Assembly: GCA_937967705.1 (NCBI GenBank)
Contig: CALCJG010000037.1
Span: forward strand, 1-13,471
Direction of reading: 5' to 3'
Source of the DNA: an uncultured Spirochaetia bacterium
GTDB lineage: Bacteria > Spirochaetota > UBA4802 > JAGODF01
DNA length: 13,471 nt
Within the stretch, counting starts at the first letter, position 1, and every line of letters begins with the position of its first letter. Below the pieces are notes generated by a model. It was not told where the DNA came from. It saw only the letters and a list, made by a program, of their open reading frames with translations, and searched no databases. The position numbers were made by a program, and so were the translations under genes. Positions 7,044-13,471 of this stretch are shown one piece after another.

Positions 7044-8351
7044 ATGCTCTTGGCATATAGACAAAAAAGGACCGGACAGCTCGAAGCCTTTCTCGCTCTA
7101 GCGGCCTCTAGAAAAGAGCGATCAACAATGAAAGATTTTTCTGAGAAAATAAGCAGTATAGCCGGGAAGGAGCCGGATAAACTTACTGCAGCACAGAAAA
7201 GAGGTTCGTTCATTACCAAATTGCTGATGCAGGCGTATAGCCCAAATGAAACGGTCGTTTGGCATAGCCTTTTTATGCCCACTGAGATATTTTATGCGAT
7301 GGATATAATTCCTTTTTCAACTGAGATGGTTTCAGCAGGATTGGCAGGTGCAGGCCTGAGTAAAGATCTTGTAGAAATTGGAGAAAGTTATACGCAATGC
7401 AATGACAGCTGCTCGTTTGCGACATGCGCGGTAGGTGCTATCAATGAAGACATATTTCCAGTCCCTGATTTCCTGATCACGACATCCCAGTTATGCGATC
7501 CTGCAAAAAAATTGGCCAGTATGTCTGCGAAAAAGTATGGTCGCAGGGAATTCTTCATTGACGTTCCTTTCGGTGCCTACTCACTAAATAATGAGGATTA
7601 TAGCATCGCAAGGAAATATGTCACGAGACAGCTTTATGAAATGATTGCATTTATTGAAGATGAAACTGGAAAAAAATTGGATTATGACAGACTTGCAGAA
7701 ATAATAAAACTATCGAATGAAACGCGAGACTGGTTCAGGAAAGTGCGTGAAATTCGAAAGGGGCCGGCGGTTATCCGTGGTGCTAAGGCTTTGGATTTCT
7801 CGTCAGTATTACTCAATATATGGGGATCTAATGAAGCGGTTGATATTTTCAGGACTTTATATGAGGAAGTAGGGCGTAAATCCTCAGAAGGAGGCCTGCC
7901 GAACGAAAAATACAGGATCGGATGGGTGCACTTGCGACCGTATTATGACAATACGATTATTAATTACCTTGAAGAGAACTGTGGGGCATACATTGTTGTG
8001 GAGGAAAATAACTACATTTTTTGGGATGAGCTTGATTCCGATAATCCACTTGAAAGTATAGCAGAAAAATTACTTGCAAACCCTGCATATTCGGACCTTC
8101 AAATTAAAAATCGACTCTATTCAGAAAATATTGAAGAATACAGACTTGATGGCATTATCGGATATGCCCACAAGGGATGTAGGCATTTTTATAGCGCCCT
8201 TCATATTGCATCAGAGCATTTTAAAAACAGAATATCCTTCTTGGTGGTGGACGGAGACTGTGTTGATCCCAGGGCTTATTCATTCCCGCTTGTGAAAACA
8301 AGACTTGATTCATTTATTGATTCGATGAGCATCCGAAAAGACGGTTTTTGA
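7044..8351 (+). CDS. HgdA/BcrB-like Fe-S subunit of a 2-hydroxyacyl-CoA dehydratase family enzyme
   Basis: This 435-residue product is the larger partner subunit. The family core begins near residue 54 (RGSFITKLL) and runs through WHSLFMPTEIFYAMDIIPFS (73-92), the cysteine-rich TQCNDSCSFATC (117-128), TTSQLCDPAKK (146-156) and YAHKGCRHFYSAL (374-386). Candidate ligands are Cys119, Cys123, Cys128, Cys151 and Cys379, more than the three a single cluster needs. Length matches HgdA or BcrB types. The start is uncertain: ATG at 7044 has its purine tract too close, TTG at 7050 is better spaced from AAAAGGG, and ATG at 7128 would remove 28 poorly family-like residues. It ends a compact operon; 100 bases follow before the ankyrin gene. 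No CoA-activating partner is encoded nearby. Confidence 0.9.
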   Translation: MLLAYRQKRTGQLEAFLALAASRKERSTMKDFSEKISSIAGKEPDKLTAAQKRGSFITKLLMQAYSPNETVVWHSLFMPTEIFYAMDIIPFSTEMVSAGLAGAGLSKDLVEIGESYTQCNDSCSFATCAVGAINEDIFPVPDFLITTSQLCDPAKKLASMSAKKYGRREFFIDVPFGAYSLNNEDYSIARKYVTRQLYEMIAFIEDETGKKLDYDRLAEIIKLSNETRDWFRKVREIRKGPAVIRGAKALDFSSVLLNIWGSNEAVDIFRTLYEEVGRKSSEGGLPNEKYRIGWVHLRPYYDNTIINYLEENCGAYIVVEENNYIFWDELDSDNPLESIAEKLLANPAYSDLQIKNRLYSENIEEYRLDGIIGYAHKGCRHFYSALHIASEHFKNRISFLVVDGDCVDPRAYSFPLVKTRLDSFIDSMSIRKDGF

Positions 8352-8425
8352 TGACCGCATGAAAATCCTCCAGTGGAGTAGTCTTTGTGGGCACCATAGG
8401 ATCAGATCACCTCAGGAAATCAACA

Positions 8426-8455
8426 ATGAATTATAAAGGAGGACCAGTGTTATGA
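8426..8455 (+). other. Nine-codon mini-ORF overlapping the ankyrin gene start
   Basis: The frame encodes MNYKGGPVL and its TGA overlaps the ATG of the ankyrin gene (ATGA). AGGA lies eight bases before its own ATG, while the AGGAGG for the ankyrin gene is inside it. This may be chance, but it repeats the arrangement seen before the aldehyde dehydrogenase. Confidence 0.2.
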
Positions 8456-8985
8456 AAACAAGTATTTACATCATCATGACGGCCGGCGTCCTGTTCCTGT
8501 CTACTGGGATGCTTCGAGCGGACCCAAACAGTGATCTCATAAGCGCCGCCAGCTTTGGTCCCCTCTTCAAGGTGGAAGCAGCTCACAAGGCAGGGGCGGA
8601 CATCAATTTCCGTGCTCAGCCCTACAGCGTGACGGCCCTCATGCTAGCATCCTCTAGCGAGGGTACGGAGGATGTGGTCCGTTACCTCATCGACAAAGGG
8701 GCAGACCTCAATGCACAGTGCGACAGCGGGTGGACGGCCCTGATGCGGGCGGCGGACGGGGGACATCCCGGTCATGTGGAGGCGTTGATCAAGGCTGGAG
8801 CAGGAGTCAATCTGAAAACTAAAAAGGGCTACACAGCCCTGGGCATGGCGGAGGCACGTTTGAAGAACTTCCCCAGGGGAGATGCACGATGGGATGAGAA
8901 GAAAGGCAGGTATGCGAAAATAGTGAATCTTCTCAAGAAAGCCGGGGGGAAAAAGGGCAAGCGTTATCCTTTGAAGAAGGTGTGA
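8452..8985 (+). CDS. Periplasmic ankyrin-repeat protein
   Basis: The 177-residue protein starts with a signal peptide (MKTSIYIIMTAGVLFLSTGM, cleavage probably after LRA at 21-23). Ankyrin repeats follow: a degenerate one (about 26-54), then clear copies at about 59-90 (VTALMLASS...VVRYLIDKGADLN) and 93-122 (GWTALMRAADGG...LIKAGAGVN), and a partial one from 126 (GYTALGMAEA). Ankyrin stacks bind proteins, so it probably acts as a small periplasmic scaffold or inhibitor, but the partner is unknown. The tail is very basic (KKAGGKKGKRYPLKKV). AGGAGG about nine bases upstream supports the start. GC content is again high, unlike the preceding cluster, so it probably belongs to the native backbone. 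It converges on the chemoreceptor gene with a 27-base gap. Confidence 0.87.
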   Translation: MKTSIYIIMTAGVLFLSTGMLRADPNSDLISAASFGPLFKVEAAHKAGADINFRAQPYSVTALMLASSSEGTEDVVRYLIDKGADLNAQCDSGWTALMRAADGGHPGHVEALIKAGAGVNLKTKKGYTALGMAEARLKNFPRGDARWDEKKGRYAKIVNLLKKAGGKKGKRYPLKKV

Positions 8986-8989
8986 TGAA

Positions 8990-9010
8990 GCCGATCGGGT
9001 AACCGACGGC
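8990..9010. terminator. Small hairpin between convergent genes
   Basis: GCCG-A-TCGG / GTAA / CCGA-CGGC forms an 8-bp GC-rich stem with a single bulged A and a GNRA-type tetraloop. It fills the gap between the ankyrin and chemoreceptor stops. The T-run on the plus strand is only three bases, so termination strength is uncertain, but the position suits a shared convergent terminator. Confidence 0.45.
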
Positions 9011-9012
9011 GT

Positions 9013-10839
9013 TTATAGCCGGAAGCGGTTTAGAAGCTCCCGGAGCACCGTGGCCTTTTCACTGACAGAATGTGATGCCTCCTGCACGGCATGGGAGCTT
9101 CCCTCCGTAAGCTGGGAATGCTCCTGGAGGATCATCACCGCATTGAGAAGTCCGTCGTGGGCGGATTTCTGTTCCTCCGTGGCGCGGTAGATGTCGCCGG
9201 TCAGGGAGTTCAGTTTTTCCGCCCGTCCGCTGACGGAGACGGTCGTGCTGTTCATATCATGCATGAATTCGTTGAGCCCTCCTATCACCCCGCTGATCTT
9301 CTGTACGCTCTCCCGCATCTCGTCAAAGGCCTTTTCAATGTCCTCCAGGTTGATCAGGTCGCTGTTGATCTGGTCGATGCGCTCCTTCAATATGGTCTTG
9401 ATCTGCGAGGCGATCTTCGTGGATTCCTCCGCCAGCTTGTTCACCTCCATGGCCACCACGGCAAACCCTTTTCCGGCATTGCCGGCGCGGGCCGCCTCGA
9501 TGGAGGCGTTGATGGCCAGAAGGTTGGTCTGGTCGGCTATGGTGTTGATCATGTCCGTCATGGAGAAGATCGTATCCACGTGTCCCGTGAGATTTCTAAG
9601 GGAGCCAAGAGAATCGGTCACAATCCGGCTGCCCCGGCGGGATGTCTCAACGGAACTCGTTACCGCATCGATGAGGGAATCGGCCCTCTCCCGGAGGAAG
9701 ACGCTCTTTTTCTGAAGCTGGTCCACCTCCTTCTTGACCGAATCCGTCTCGCCTAGCTGACATCGCGTATTCTCCGAGTTGCTCTCGAAAGAGGCCGACA
9801 TCTCCTCGAAGCTGCTGCTGGTGTCGTCGACCAGCAGGGAGAGCTTCTGCGATGTGGTCCGTATTCTCTCCGCCGACGAGGTGAGTTCGCCGCTCACCTG
9901 CATCAGCTCAGAGGATGTACCGGAGATGTGATCGACGATGGCCTTGAGATTGTTCTTCATTTTGTTGATTGTGACGTTTATGACGTGCATCTCGTCGTTG
10001 ACGGCCAGGGCCTGTATCCCGGCGTCCAGCTGCCCCATGCCGATGTTCTTGACGAAAGACCTTATAATCCTCACCTTACCGGTGATGATGGAGCTGAGAA
10101 GCCAGGCCAGCCCCACGGCTCCCGTAAGACCGAAGAGGACGGATACGGCGATGTTGATGATCAGCGTGGCATTGGCCTCCCCCTTGTCTGCAAGGAAGAA
10201 AAGCAGAAACGAGAGCAGGGAGACGAAGGGGAGAAGAGAAACCGAAAAGATGGAGAATCCCAGACGCGTGAAGAGGTTCATTCTTCTTTCGGGAGTGTAA
10301 TCTTCCTCGCCGCTGAAGAGGCCGAGGTTCAGGAGCCGCTGATGATAGCTCTCGGTGAGAAGAAAAAACATAACCAGCCCCAGGGGCATGCCCACCAGGA
10401 CGATCATGAAAAGGTTAGCCTTCTGCAGGGAGGTCAGGGGGATGGCCCGATTCAAGAGGAGGATGAAGACCGTCAGGGGGGCCGTCCATTTGACGATGGC
10501 CCCGTAGCCGTGGAGATAGGGCAGGTCGAAGAATCGTTTCCTGGCCCTCTGGTAGTCTTCCATGGAGGGGGACTGCCCCCTCAGGAGCCTGTTGAAGTAT
10601 TTTGCCACGGGGTAGAAGAGCAGGAGATCGAGGGACACGGTCACCAGGAGGGAGAGGACGAATACCAGGGCGAGGATGCTGAGCAGGGAGCCCATCTGGT
10701 CCCCCCGGACCACGAGATTGTTCCAGATGAAAAAGGCCAGCACCGGAACCACGAAGAAGTAGCTGGTCCCCTCGGTGCGCAGAAAAACCTTCAGCATGTA
10801 ATTGCGAATCTCCTTGTCCCTCTTGGCGGTCATTTCCAT
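9013..10839 (-). CDS. Methyl-accepting chemotaxis protein with six-TM N-terminal region and HAMP
   Basis: The 608-residue protein is a chemoreceptor that controls CheA through CheW. Instead of a periplasmic ligand domain it has six hydrophobic segments (about 27-45, 51-75, 115-131, 142-161, 199-219, 229-254), followed by HAMP (about 255-305), a long coiled coil, and the signalling hairpin [20 protein letters not shown] continuing [13 protein letters not shown], which is near-canonical. No C-terminal CheR-binding pentapeptide is present (ends NRFRL). The start is set by GGGAGG seven bases upstream; the frame continues 16 codons further but with no binding site. A strong promoter lies about 190 bases upstream. 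Sensing is probably within or near the membrane, for example proton-motive force, redox or a lipophilic ligand; this is inference. No che genes are in the window. Confidence 0.93.
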   Translation of the reverse strand: MEMTAKRDKEIRNYMLKVFLRTEGTSYFFVVPVLAFFIWNNLVVRGDQMGSLLSILALVFVLSLLVTVSLDLLLFYPVAKYFNRLLRGQSPSMEDYQRARKRFFDLPYLHGYGAIVKWTAPLTVFILLLNRAIPLTSLQKANLFMIVLVGMPLGLVMFFLLTESYHQRLLNLGLFSGEEDYTPERRMNLFTRLGFSIFSVSLLPFVSLLSFLLFFLADKGEANATLIINIAVSVLFGLTGAVGLAWLLSSIITGKVRIIRSFVKNIGMGQLDAGIQALAVNDEMHVINVTINKMKNNLKAIVDHISGTSSELMQVSGELTSSAERIRTTSQKLSLLVDDTSSSFEEMSASFESNSENTRCQLGETDSVKKEVDQLQKKSVFLRERADSLIDAVTSSVETSRRGSRIVTDSLGSLRNLTGHVDTIFSMTDMINTIADQTNLLAINASIEAARAGNAGKGFAVVAMEVNKLAEESTKIASQIKTILKERIDQINSDLINLEDIEKAFDEMRESVQKISGVIGGLNEFMHDMNSTTVSVSGRAEKLNSLTGDIYRATEEQKSAHDGLLNAVMILQEHSQLTEGSSHAVQEASHSVSEKATVLRELLNRFRL

Positions 10840-11171
10840 ACGGTTTCCTCCCTGGGTTTCCGTCCGGGGATAATCCGGGCGAAACAAATTGATGTGCGAA
10901 GGCTCCGAACAATCAGATCTGGGGTATTATGGGCACGAATCATCGAACAGACCGCTTCCCTTTAAGCAGGAACTGAAGTCAGTAATTACTATGTGAACAT
11001 AAAATAAAACATATCCCATAAGTGCATATTAAAACAGAGTCCGGGATTTGTCAAGATAAATGTGACCTGTCAGCCGAGGGATAGGAGGTCTGATGGAGGG
11101 GGGCAATATGTTTAGGAATGCTGATTTCGTCTGGAAAGAGTACGGCCGGGGTAATGCAGAATTGCCGGGTT
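10840..11171. other. 332-bp intergenic region with the chemoreceptor promoter and leader
   Basis: The gap holds a consensus minus-strand promoter (11026-11054) and, downstream of it, a leader of roughly 180 nt. Next to the Shine-Dalgarno, 10856-10885 can fold with outer arms GTTTC/GAAAC and an inner CCGG/CCGG pair, which might modulate translation. I looked for a c-di-GMP riboswitch consensus and found none. From 11055 to 11171 I see nothing functional. Confidence 0.5.
11026..11054 (-). promoter_or_regulatory. Sigma-70-type promoter for the chemoreceptor gene
   Basis: On the minus strand a perfect TTGACA (-35, 11049-11054) is separated by exactly 17 bases from TAATAT (-10, 11026-11031). Transcription would start near 11019, giving a leader of about 180 nt before the chemoreceptor ATG. 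This is the best promoter in the window and suggests housekeeping rather than flagellar-sigma expression of this receptor. Confidence 0.8.
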
Positions 11172-11783
11172 TTACCAGAGGGGCTGACGGCTGCCGAAGG
11201 TATATCTTATGCCGAGGAAAGCCACGGCGCCGCGTATCTTCTTGTCCTTGAAATCCGCGTAGAATAAAGAGGCGGAATAACCTCCCTCTGCGTAAAAGGA
11301 GAGGCTCTGTGTGGGGGTATAGAGAATCCCGGCGCGCAGGGTTGCCGAGGGGCCAAAATCAGAGCGGCTCTCGGTTTTGGAGGGACCGATGAAAGGTCCG
11401 TAGTGTTTCGGTTTCTGGGTCTGGATGAAGGCCGCTCCGACACCTGCTGTGGCGGTTACGGAAAATCCCTGAAAAAAGACCTCATGACCCAAACGGGCTC
11501 CCAGGAGCAGGGGGATCAGGTTTACTGTCTCCTCCTGAGGCTTGTCGGCATGGTTCCGCCTCCCGGCCCAGTAGAGCATGCCCACCAGGCTCAGGTCTTT
11601 CAATCGGTTTGCGTAAATCCGCCTTCCCACCGTCAGGCCGGCGCCGTCCAGCGTCCCCTCATCCCCCGAGTCCTGCCACAGACCGTACAGCTCGCCGTAA
11701 TAGGGGCCGGTGCCGGCGAAAAGCTCCGCTGATAGGACAAAAAGGATGGCTAATATGGGGAAGAGGCGCCGGGTTATCATCAT
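11172..11783 (-). CDS. Small outer-membrane beta-barrel protein
   Basis: The chosen start at 11783 gives 203 residues beginning MMITRRLFPILAILFVLSAE, a Sec signal peptide cleaved after LFA (about residue 23). The longer frame adds 44 residues without a binding site; AGGA lies eight bases before the chosen ATG. The mature part alternates polar and hydrophobic residues with Gly and aromatics (GPYYGELYGLW, LSLVGMLYWAGRR, LSFYAEGGYSASLFYADF), typical of amphipathic barrel strands. A near-terminal strand GAVAFLGIRYTF resembles the BAM-recognised beta-signal, followed by GSRQPLW. It is similar in size to eight-stranded OmpW/OmpA-type barrels, but I cannot name a family. It has its own likely promoter and is probably monocistronic. 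Confidence 0.8.
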   Translation of the reverse strand: MMITRRLFPILAILFVLSAELFAGTGPYYGELYGLWQDSGDEGTLDGAGLTVGRRIYANRLKDLSLVGMLYWAGRRNHADKPQEETVNLIPLLLGARLGHEVFFQGFSVTATAGVGAAFIQTQKPKHYGPFIGPSKTESRSDFGPSATLRAGILYTPTQSLSFYAEGGYSASLFYADFKDKKIRGAVAFLGIRYTFGSRQPLW

Positions 11784-11931
11784 ATCCGATGTCCTGAAAA
11801 AGATTGGTTTACCGGCTCTTGTTCTGCCCGGGATAAAAAACCGCAGCAAGCCATGGGTGGGGGTGATATCCGGACGGGAGGGAACCTTGTGCAGACCCGC
11901 TGGGCCCCGGCTCATGGCGCCGGAATGAATG

Positions 11932-11960
11932 ATATTAACAGGACGGGGCCTGGCTGTCTA
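11932..11960 (-). promoter_or_regulatory. Promoter for the beta-barrel protein gene
   Basis: On the minus strand TAGACA (11955-11960, five of six matches to the -35 consensus) and TAATAT (11932-11937) are spaced by exactly 17 bases. The start would be near 11925, leaving a leader of about 140 nt before the barrel-protein ATG. Confidence 0.65.
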
Positions 11961-11979
11961 CAAGTTTTTCTGCCTTGCA

Positions 11980-11996
11980 GTTTCCTTCCGGGAAAC
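11980..11996. other. Short hairpin after the diguanylate cyclase gene
   Basis: GTTTCC (11980-11985) and GGAAAC (11991-11996) form a perfect 6-bp stem with a five-base loop, 11 bases past the cyclase stop. There is no T-run after it on the minus strand, so it is at best a weak or Rho-assisted stop site. It lies between the cyclase and the promoter of the barrel gene. Confidence 0.3.
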
Positions 11997-12007
11997 GGTC
12001 CTGGGGT

Positions 12008-13425
12008 CTATTCCGCAGGTGCCGGCATCACACGGTTGCGTCCGGCGGCCTTGGCCTCGTAAAGGGCCAGGTCGGCCCGGTGCGTGCATTCCTTGACAGA
12101 CATGCCGGGCCGGGAAACGGCAGTGCCCATGCTCAGGGTGAGATGGTGTTCGGTGCCCCGGGCATCGATGGGCCGGGAGGAAACCTGTTCCAGAAGTTTG
12201 CGCGCCACCTCCAGGGCTCCCGGCAGGCCGGTGTCGGGCAGAAAGATCATGATCTCGTCCCCGCCCCAGCGGGCCACGGTGTCCTGGGCCCGCACATGTT
12301 CCCTGAGGATGCCGGCGAGTTTCTGCAGAACGATATCACCGCTCTCGTGGCCGTAACGGTCGTTGACCTCCTTGAAGCGGTCCACGTCTGCCAGGATGAG
12401 GGCGTAGCTGCCTCCGGAACGGCGCAGCCGTTCGTCCTCGTTCTCGATCAGATGCAGAAGGGCCGGGCGGTTGCAGAGTCCCGTGAGGTAATCCGTCGTG
12501 GCGGCCGCCTTGAGAGCCTCCTCGGCCCTGAGGCGTTCCGCGTTCTCATGCCGCAGTTCCCGGTTGACCGTCTCCAGCTCCGCCGTCCGTTCCGCTACGC
12601 GCCTCTCCAGGTTATCCCGGGCCTGCCGCAGGGCCTCCAGGGTAACGCGGGTCTCCTCGCGGCTCTTGGCCAGGTGGGAGGACATGCGGTTGAAGGCCCC
12701 GGCCAGGTCGGCCAGTTCGTCCCGGGAATGGCTCTCCACCTGGCCGTCCAGGTGCCCTTCGGCGATCTCCCCGGCACGCAGTGCCATGCTGAGTACGGGG
12801 TGCGTGATGCGGCGGGCCAGGAAAAAGGAGAAGAACCAGGCGAGACACAGGGATATCAGGAGGGACACCACCCCGGAAACCCTTATAGCATGGAACTTGG
12901 CCTGCACCTCATCGGCCCGCATGTCGATCCCCACCAGGTAGCGTCCGTTGCCGTTTTTAAGGGGGGCGTAACCCGAGAGGAAATAGCCCCACTGGTCCTT
13001 CACGATCTGGTCGTCCACGGAAAAGGCGGTAAAACCCCGGGGGAGATTTTTCGCGTCGGCCTCGTAGAGCTGGCCCGGCATCGCCTGCTTTGCCGTGGAG
13101 TCCGAATCGACGACGAACTCCACGCCCCGCTCCGTCCGGCGCATTATATAAAGGAAGGCGATGTCGCGGTTAGTGCCCAGGAATTCCCGCAGGGTCCGCA
13201 GTCCCTCCTGGTAGACCGGAAGGGCGATGTCTTTTTTAGTGCGGATGGACTCCAGCGACCGGGCGTCGAGGGCCCGGGAAAGGAGGGCGGCGCTGTACAT
13301 GAGCCGGGCCTTGAGGCTTTCCAGGAGATTGTCTACGGCGGTGTAGTAGAAATAGGTCCCCACGGACCCGGATACCAGTACGATGGCCAGGAAATGCGAC
13401 AGGAGTAACTTGGACTTGATGGAGA
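12008..13425 (-). CDS. Membrane diguanylate cyclase: Cache-like sensor, HAMP, GGDEF (N-terminus missing)
   Basis: The enzyme makes c-di-GMP from two GTP. The gene runs into the contig end. The frame stays open to 13425 and begins within a TM segment (SIKSKLLLSHFLAIVLVSGS), so the GTG at 13361-13363 is internal, not the start; probably only a few residues are lost. Counting from that GTG: a periplasmic Cache-like region (about 10-160, with GRYLVGIDMRADEV), TM (162-183), HAMP (184-236), coiled coil, then GGDEF with DYLTGLCNRP (291-300), metal-binding Asp326 in ADVDRFKEVND, RAQD inhibitory site (358-361) exactly five residues before GGDEI (367-371). The Phe-to-Ile change in the motif is conservative, so activity and product feedback are expected. 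It ends AGRNRVMPAPAE. Confidence 0.93.
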
Positions 13426-13471
13426 AGATCGGAAGAGCGTCGTGTAGGGAAAGAGTGTAGATCTCGGTGGT
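13426..13471. other. Illumina adapter sequence (assembly artefact)
   Basis: From AGATCGGAAGAGCGTCGTGT to the last base, all 46 bases match the standard Illumina TruSeq read-through adapter as I know it. It is not part of the genome. It directly abuts the coding sequence of the diguanylate cyclase and replaces its missing N-terminal codons. Confidence 0.98.

Noticed and set aside
9928..10965. 345-codon open frame on the plus strand
   Set aside because: It is antisense to the chemoreceptor. Composition (Glu/Gly/Gln/His-rich, no domains) is typical of the reverse of a membrane protein gene.
10840..11019. c-di-GMP riboswitch in the chemoreceptor leader
   Set aside because: A nearby cyclase made this tempting, but I see none of the conserved GEMM sequence blocks, only a modest hairpin near the ribosome binding site.
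11092..11250. Plus-strand small ORF preceded by GGAGG
   Set aside because: It overlaps the 3' end of the beta-barrel gene antisense and its translation looks random; spacing to the GGAGG is short.
11975..13408. 477-codon open frame on the plus strand
   Set aside because: It is antisense to the diguanylate cyclase, whose protein has clear HAMP and GGDEF motifs. The plus frame is low-complexity Gly/Pro/His/Gln-rich and even reads toward the adapter end; it is a GC-bias shadow.
1..13471. CRISPR array, insertion sequence or toxin-antitoxin pair
   Set aside because: No regularly spaced repeats, transposase motifs or small paired genes were visible on either strand.

Overview
The window is one end of a draft contig from a Gram-negative, probably motile bacterium with anaerobic capacity. 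It carries outer-membrane and lipoprotein genes, a chemoreceptor, a c-di-GMP cyclase and an oxygen-sensitive type of radical dehydratase system. Spirochaete or deltaproteobacterial (Desulfobacterota) lineages are plausible, partly because the lipoboxes are irregular, but there is no rRNA or marker gene to settle this. The last 46 bases (13426-13471) match the Illumina TruSeq adapter and are not genomic, so the true sequence ends at 13425.

Layout. A secreted protein is cut by the left edge (minus strand, 1-109). A divergent leader region (110-431) follows and contains a 22-codon leader ORF that overlaps the start of a class-3-type aldehyde dehydrogenase (432-1871, plus). Next come a cysteine-paired lipoprotein of unknown function (2134-3087, plus) and a second unknown lipoprotein (3190-3780, minus). 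These two converge on a strong hairpin terminator.

A 616-bp AT-rich gene-free stretch with a perfect 15-bp hairpin leads into a three-gene plus-strand cluster at 4397-8351: a 2-hydroxyacyl-CoA dehydratase / benzoyl-CoA reductase type activase and two HgdB/HgdA-like Fe-S subunits. Sampled GC of this cluster is about 37-38%, against 62-68% in sampled flanks, so it looks horizontally acquired. An ATP-driven one-electron donor feeding an unusually cysteine-rich Fe-S enzyme is the most interesting system here. No CoA-transferase, CoA-ligase or acyl-CoA dehydrogenase accompanies it, so the substrate is unknown.

To the right, a small periplasmic ankyrin protein (8452-8985, plus) converges on three minus-strand genes: a six-TM HAMP chemoreceptor (9013-10839), a small outer-membrane beta-barrel protein (11172-11783), and a Cache-like/HAMP/GGDEF diguanylate cyclase whose N-terminus is lost at the contig end (12008-13425). 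The first two have well-matched sigma-70-like promoters and are probably transcribed separately. Most other long open frames are antisense shadows of these genes.
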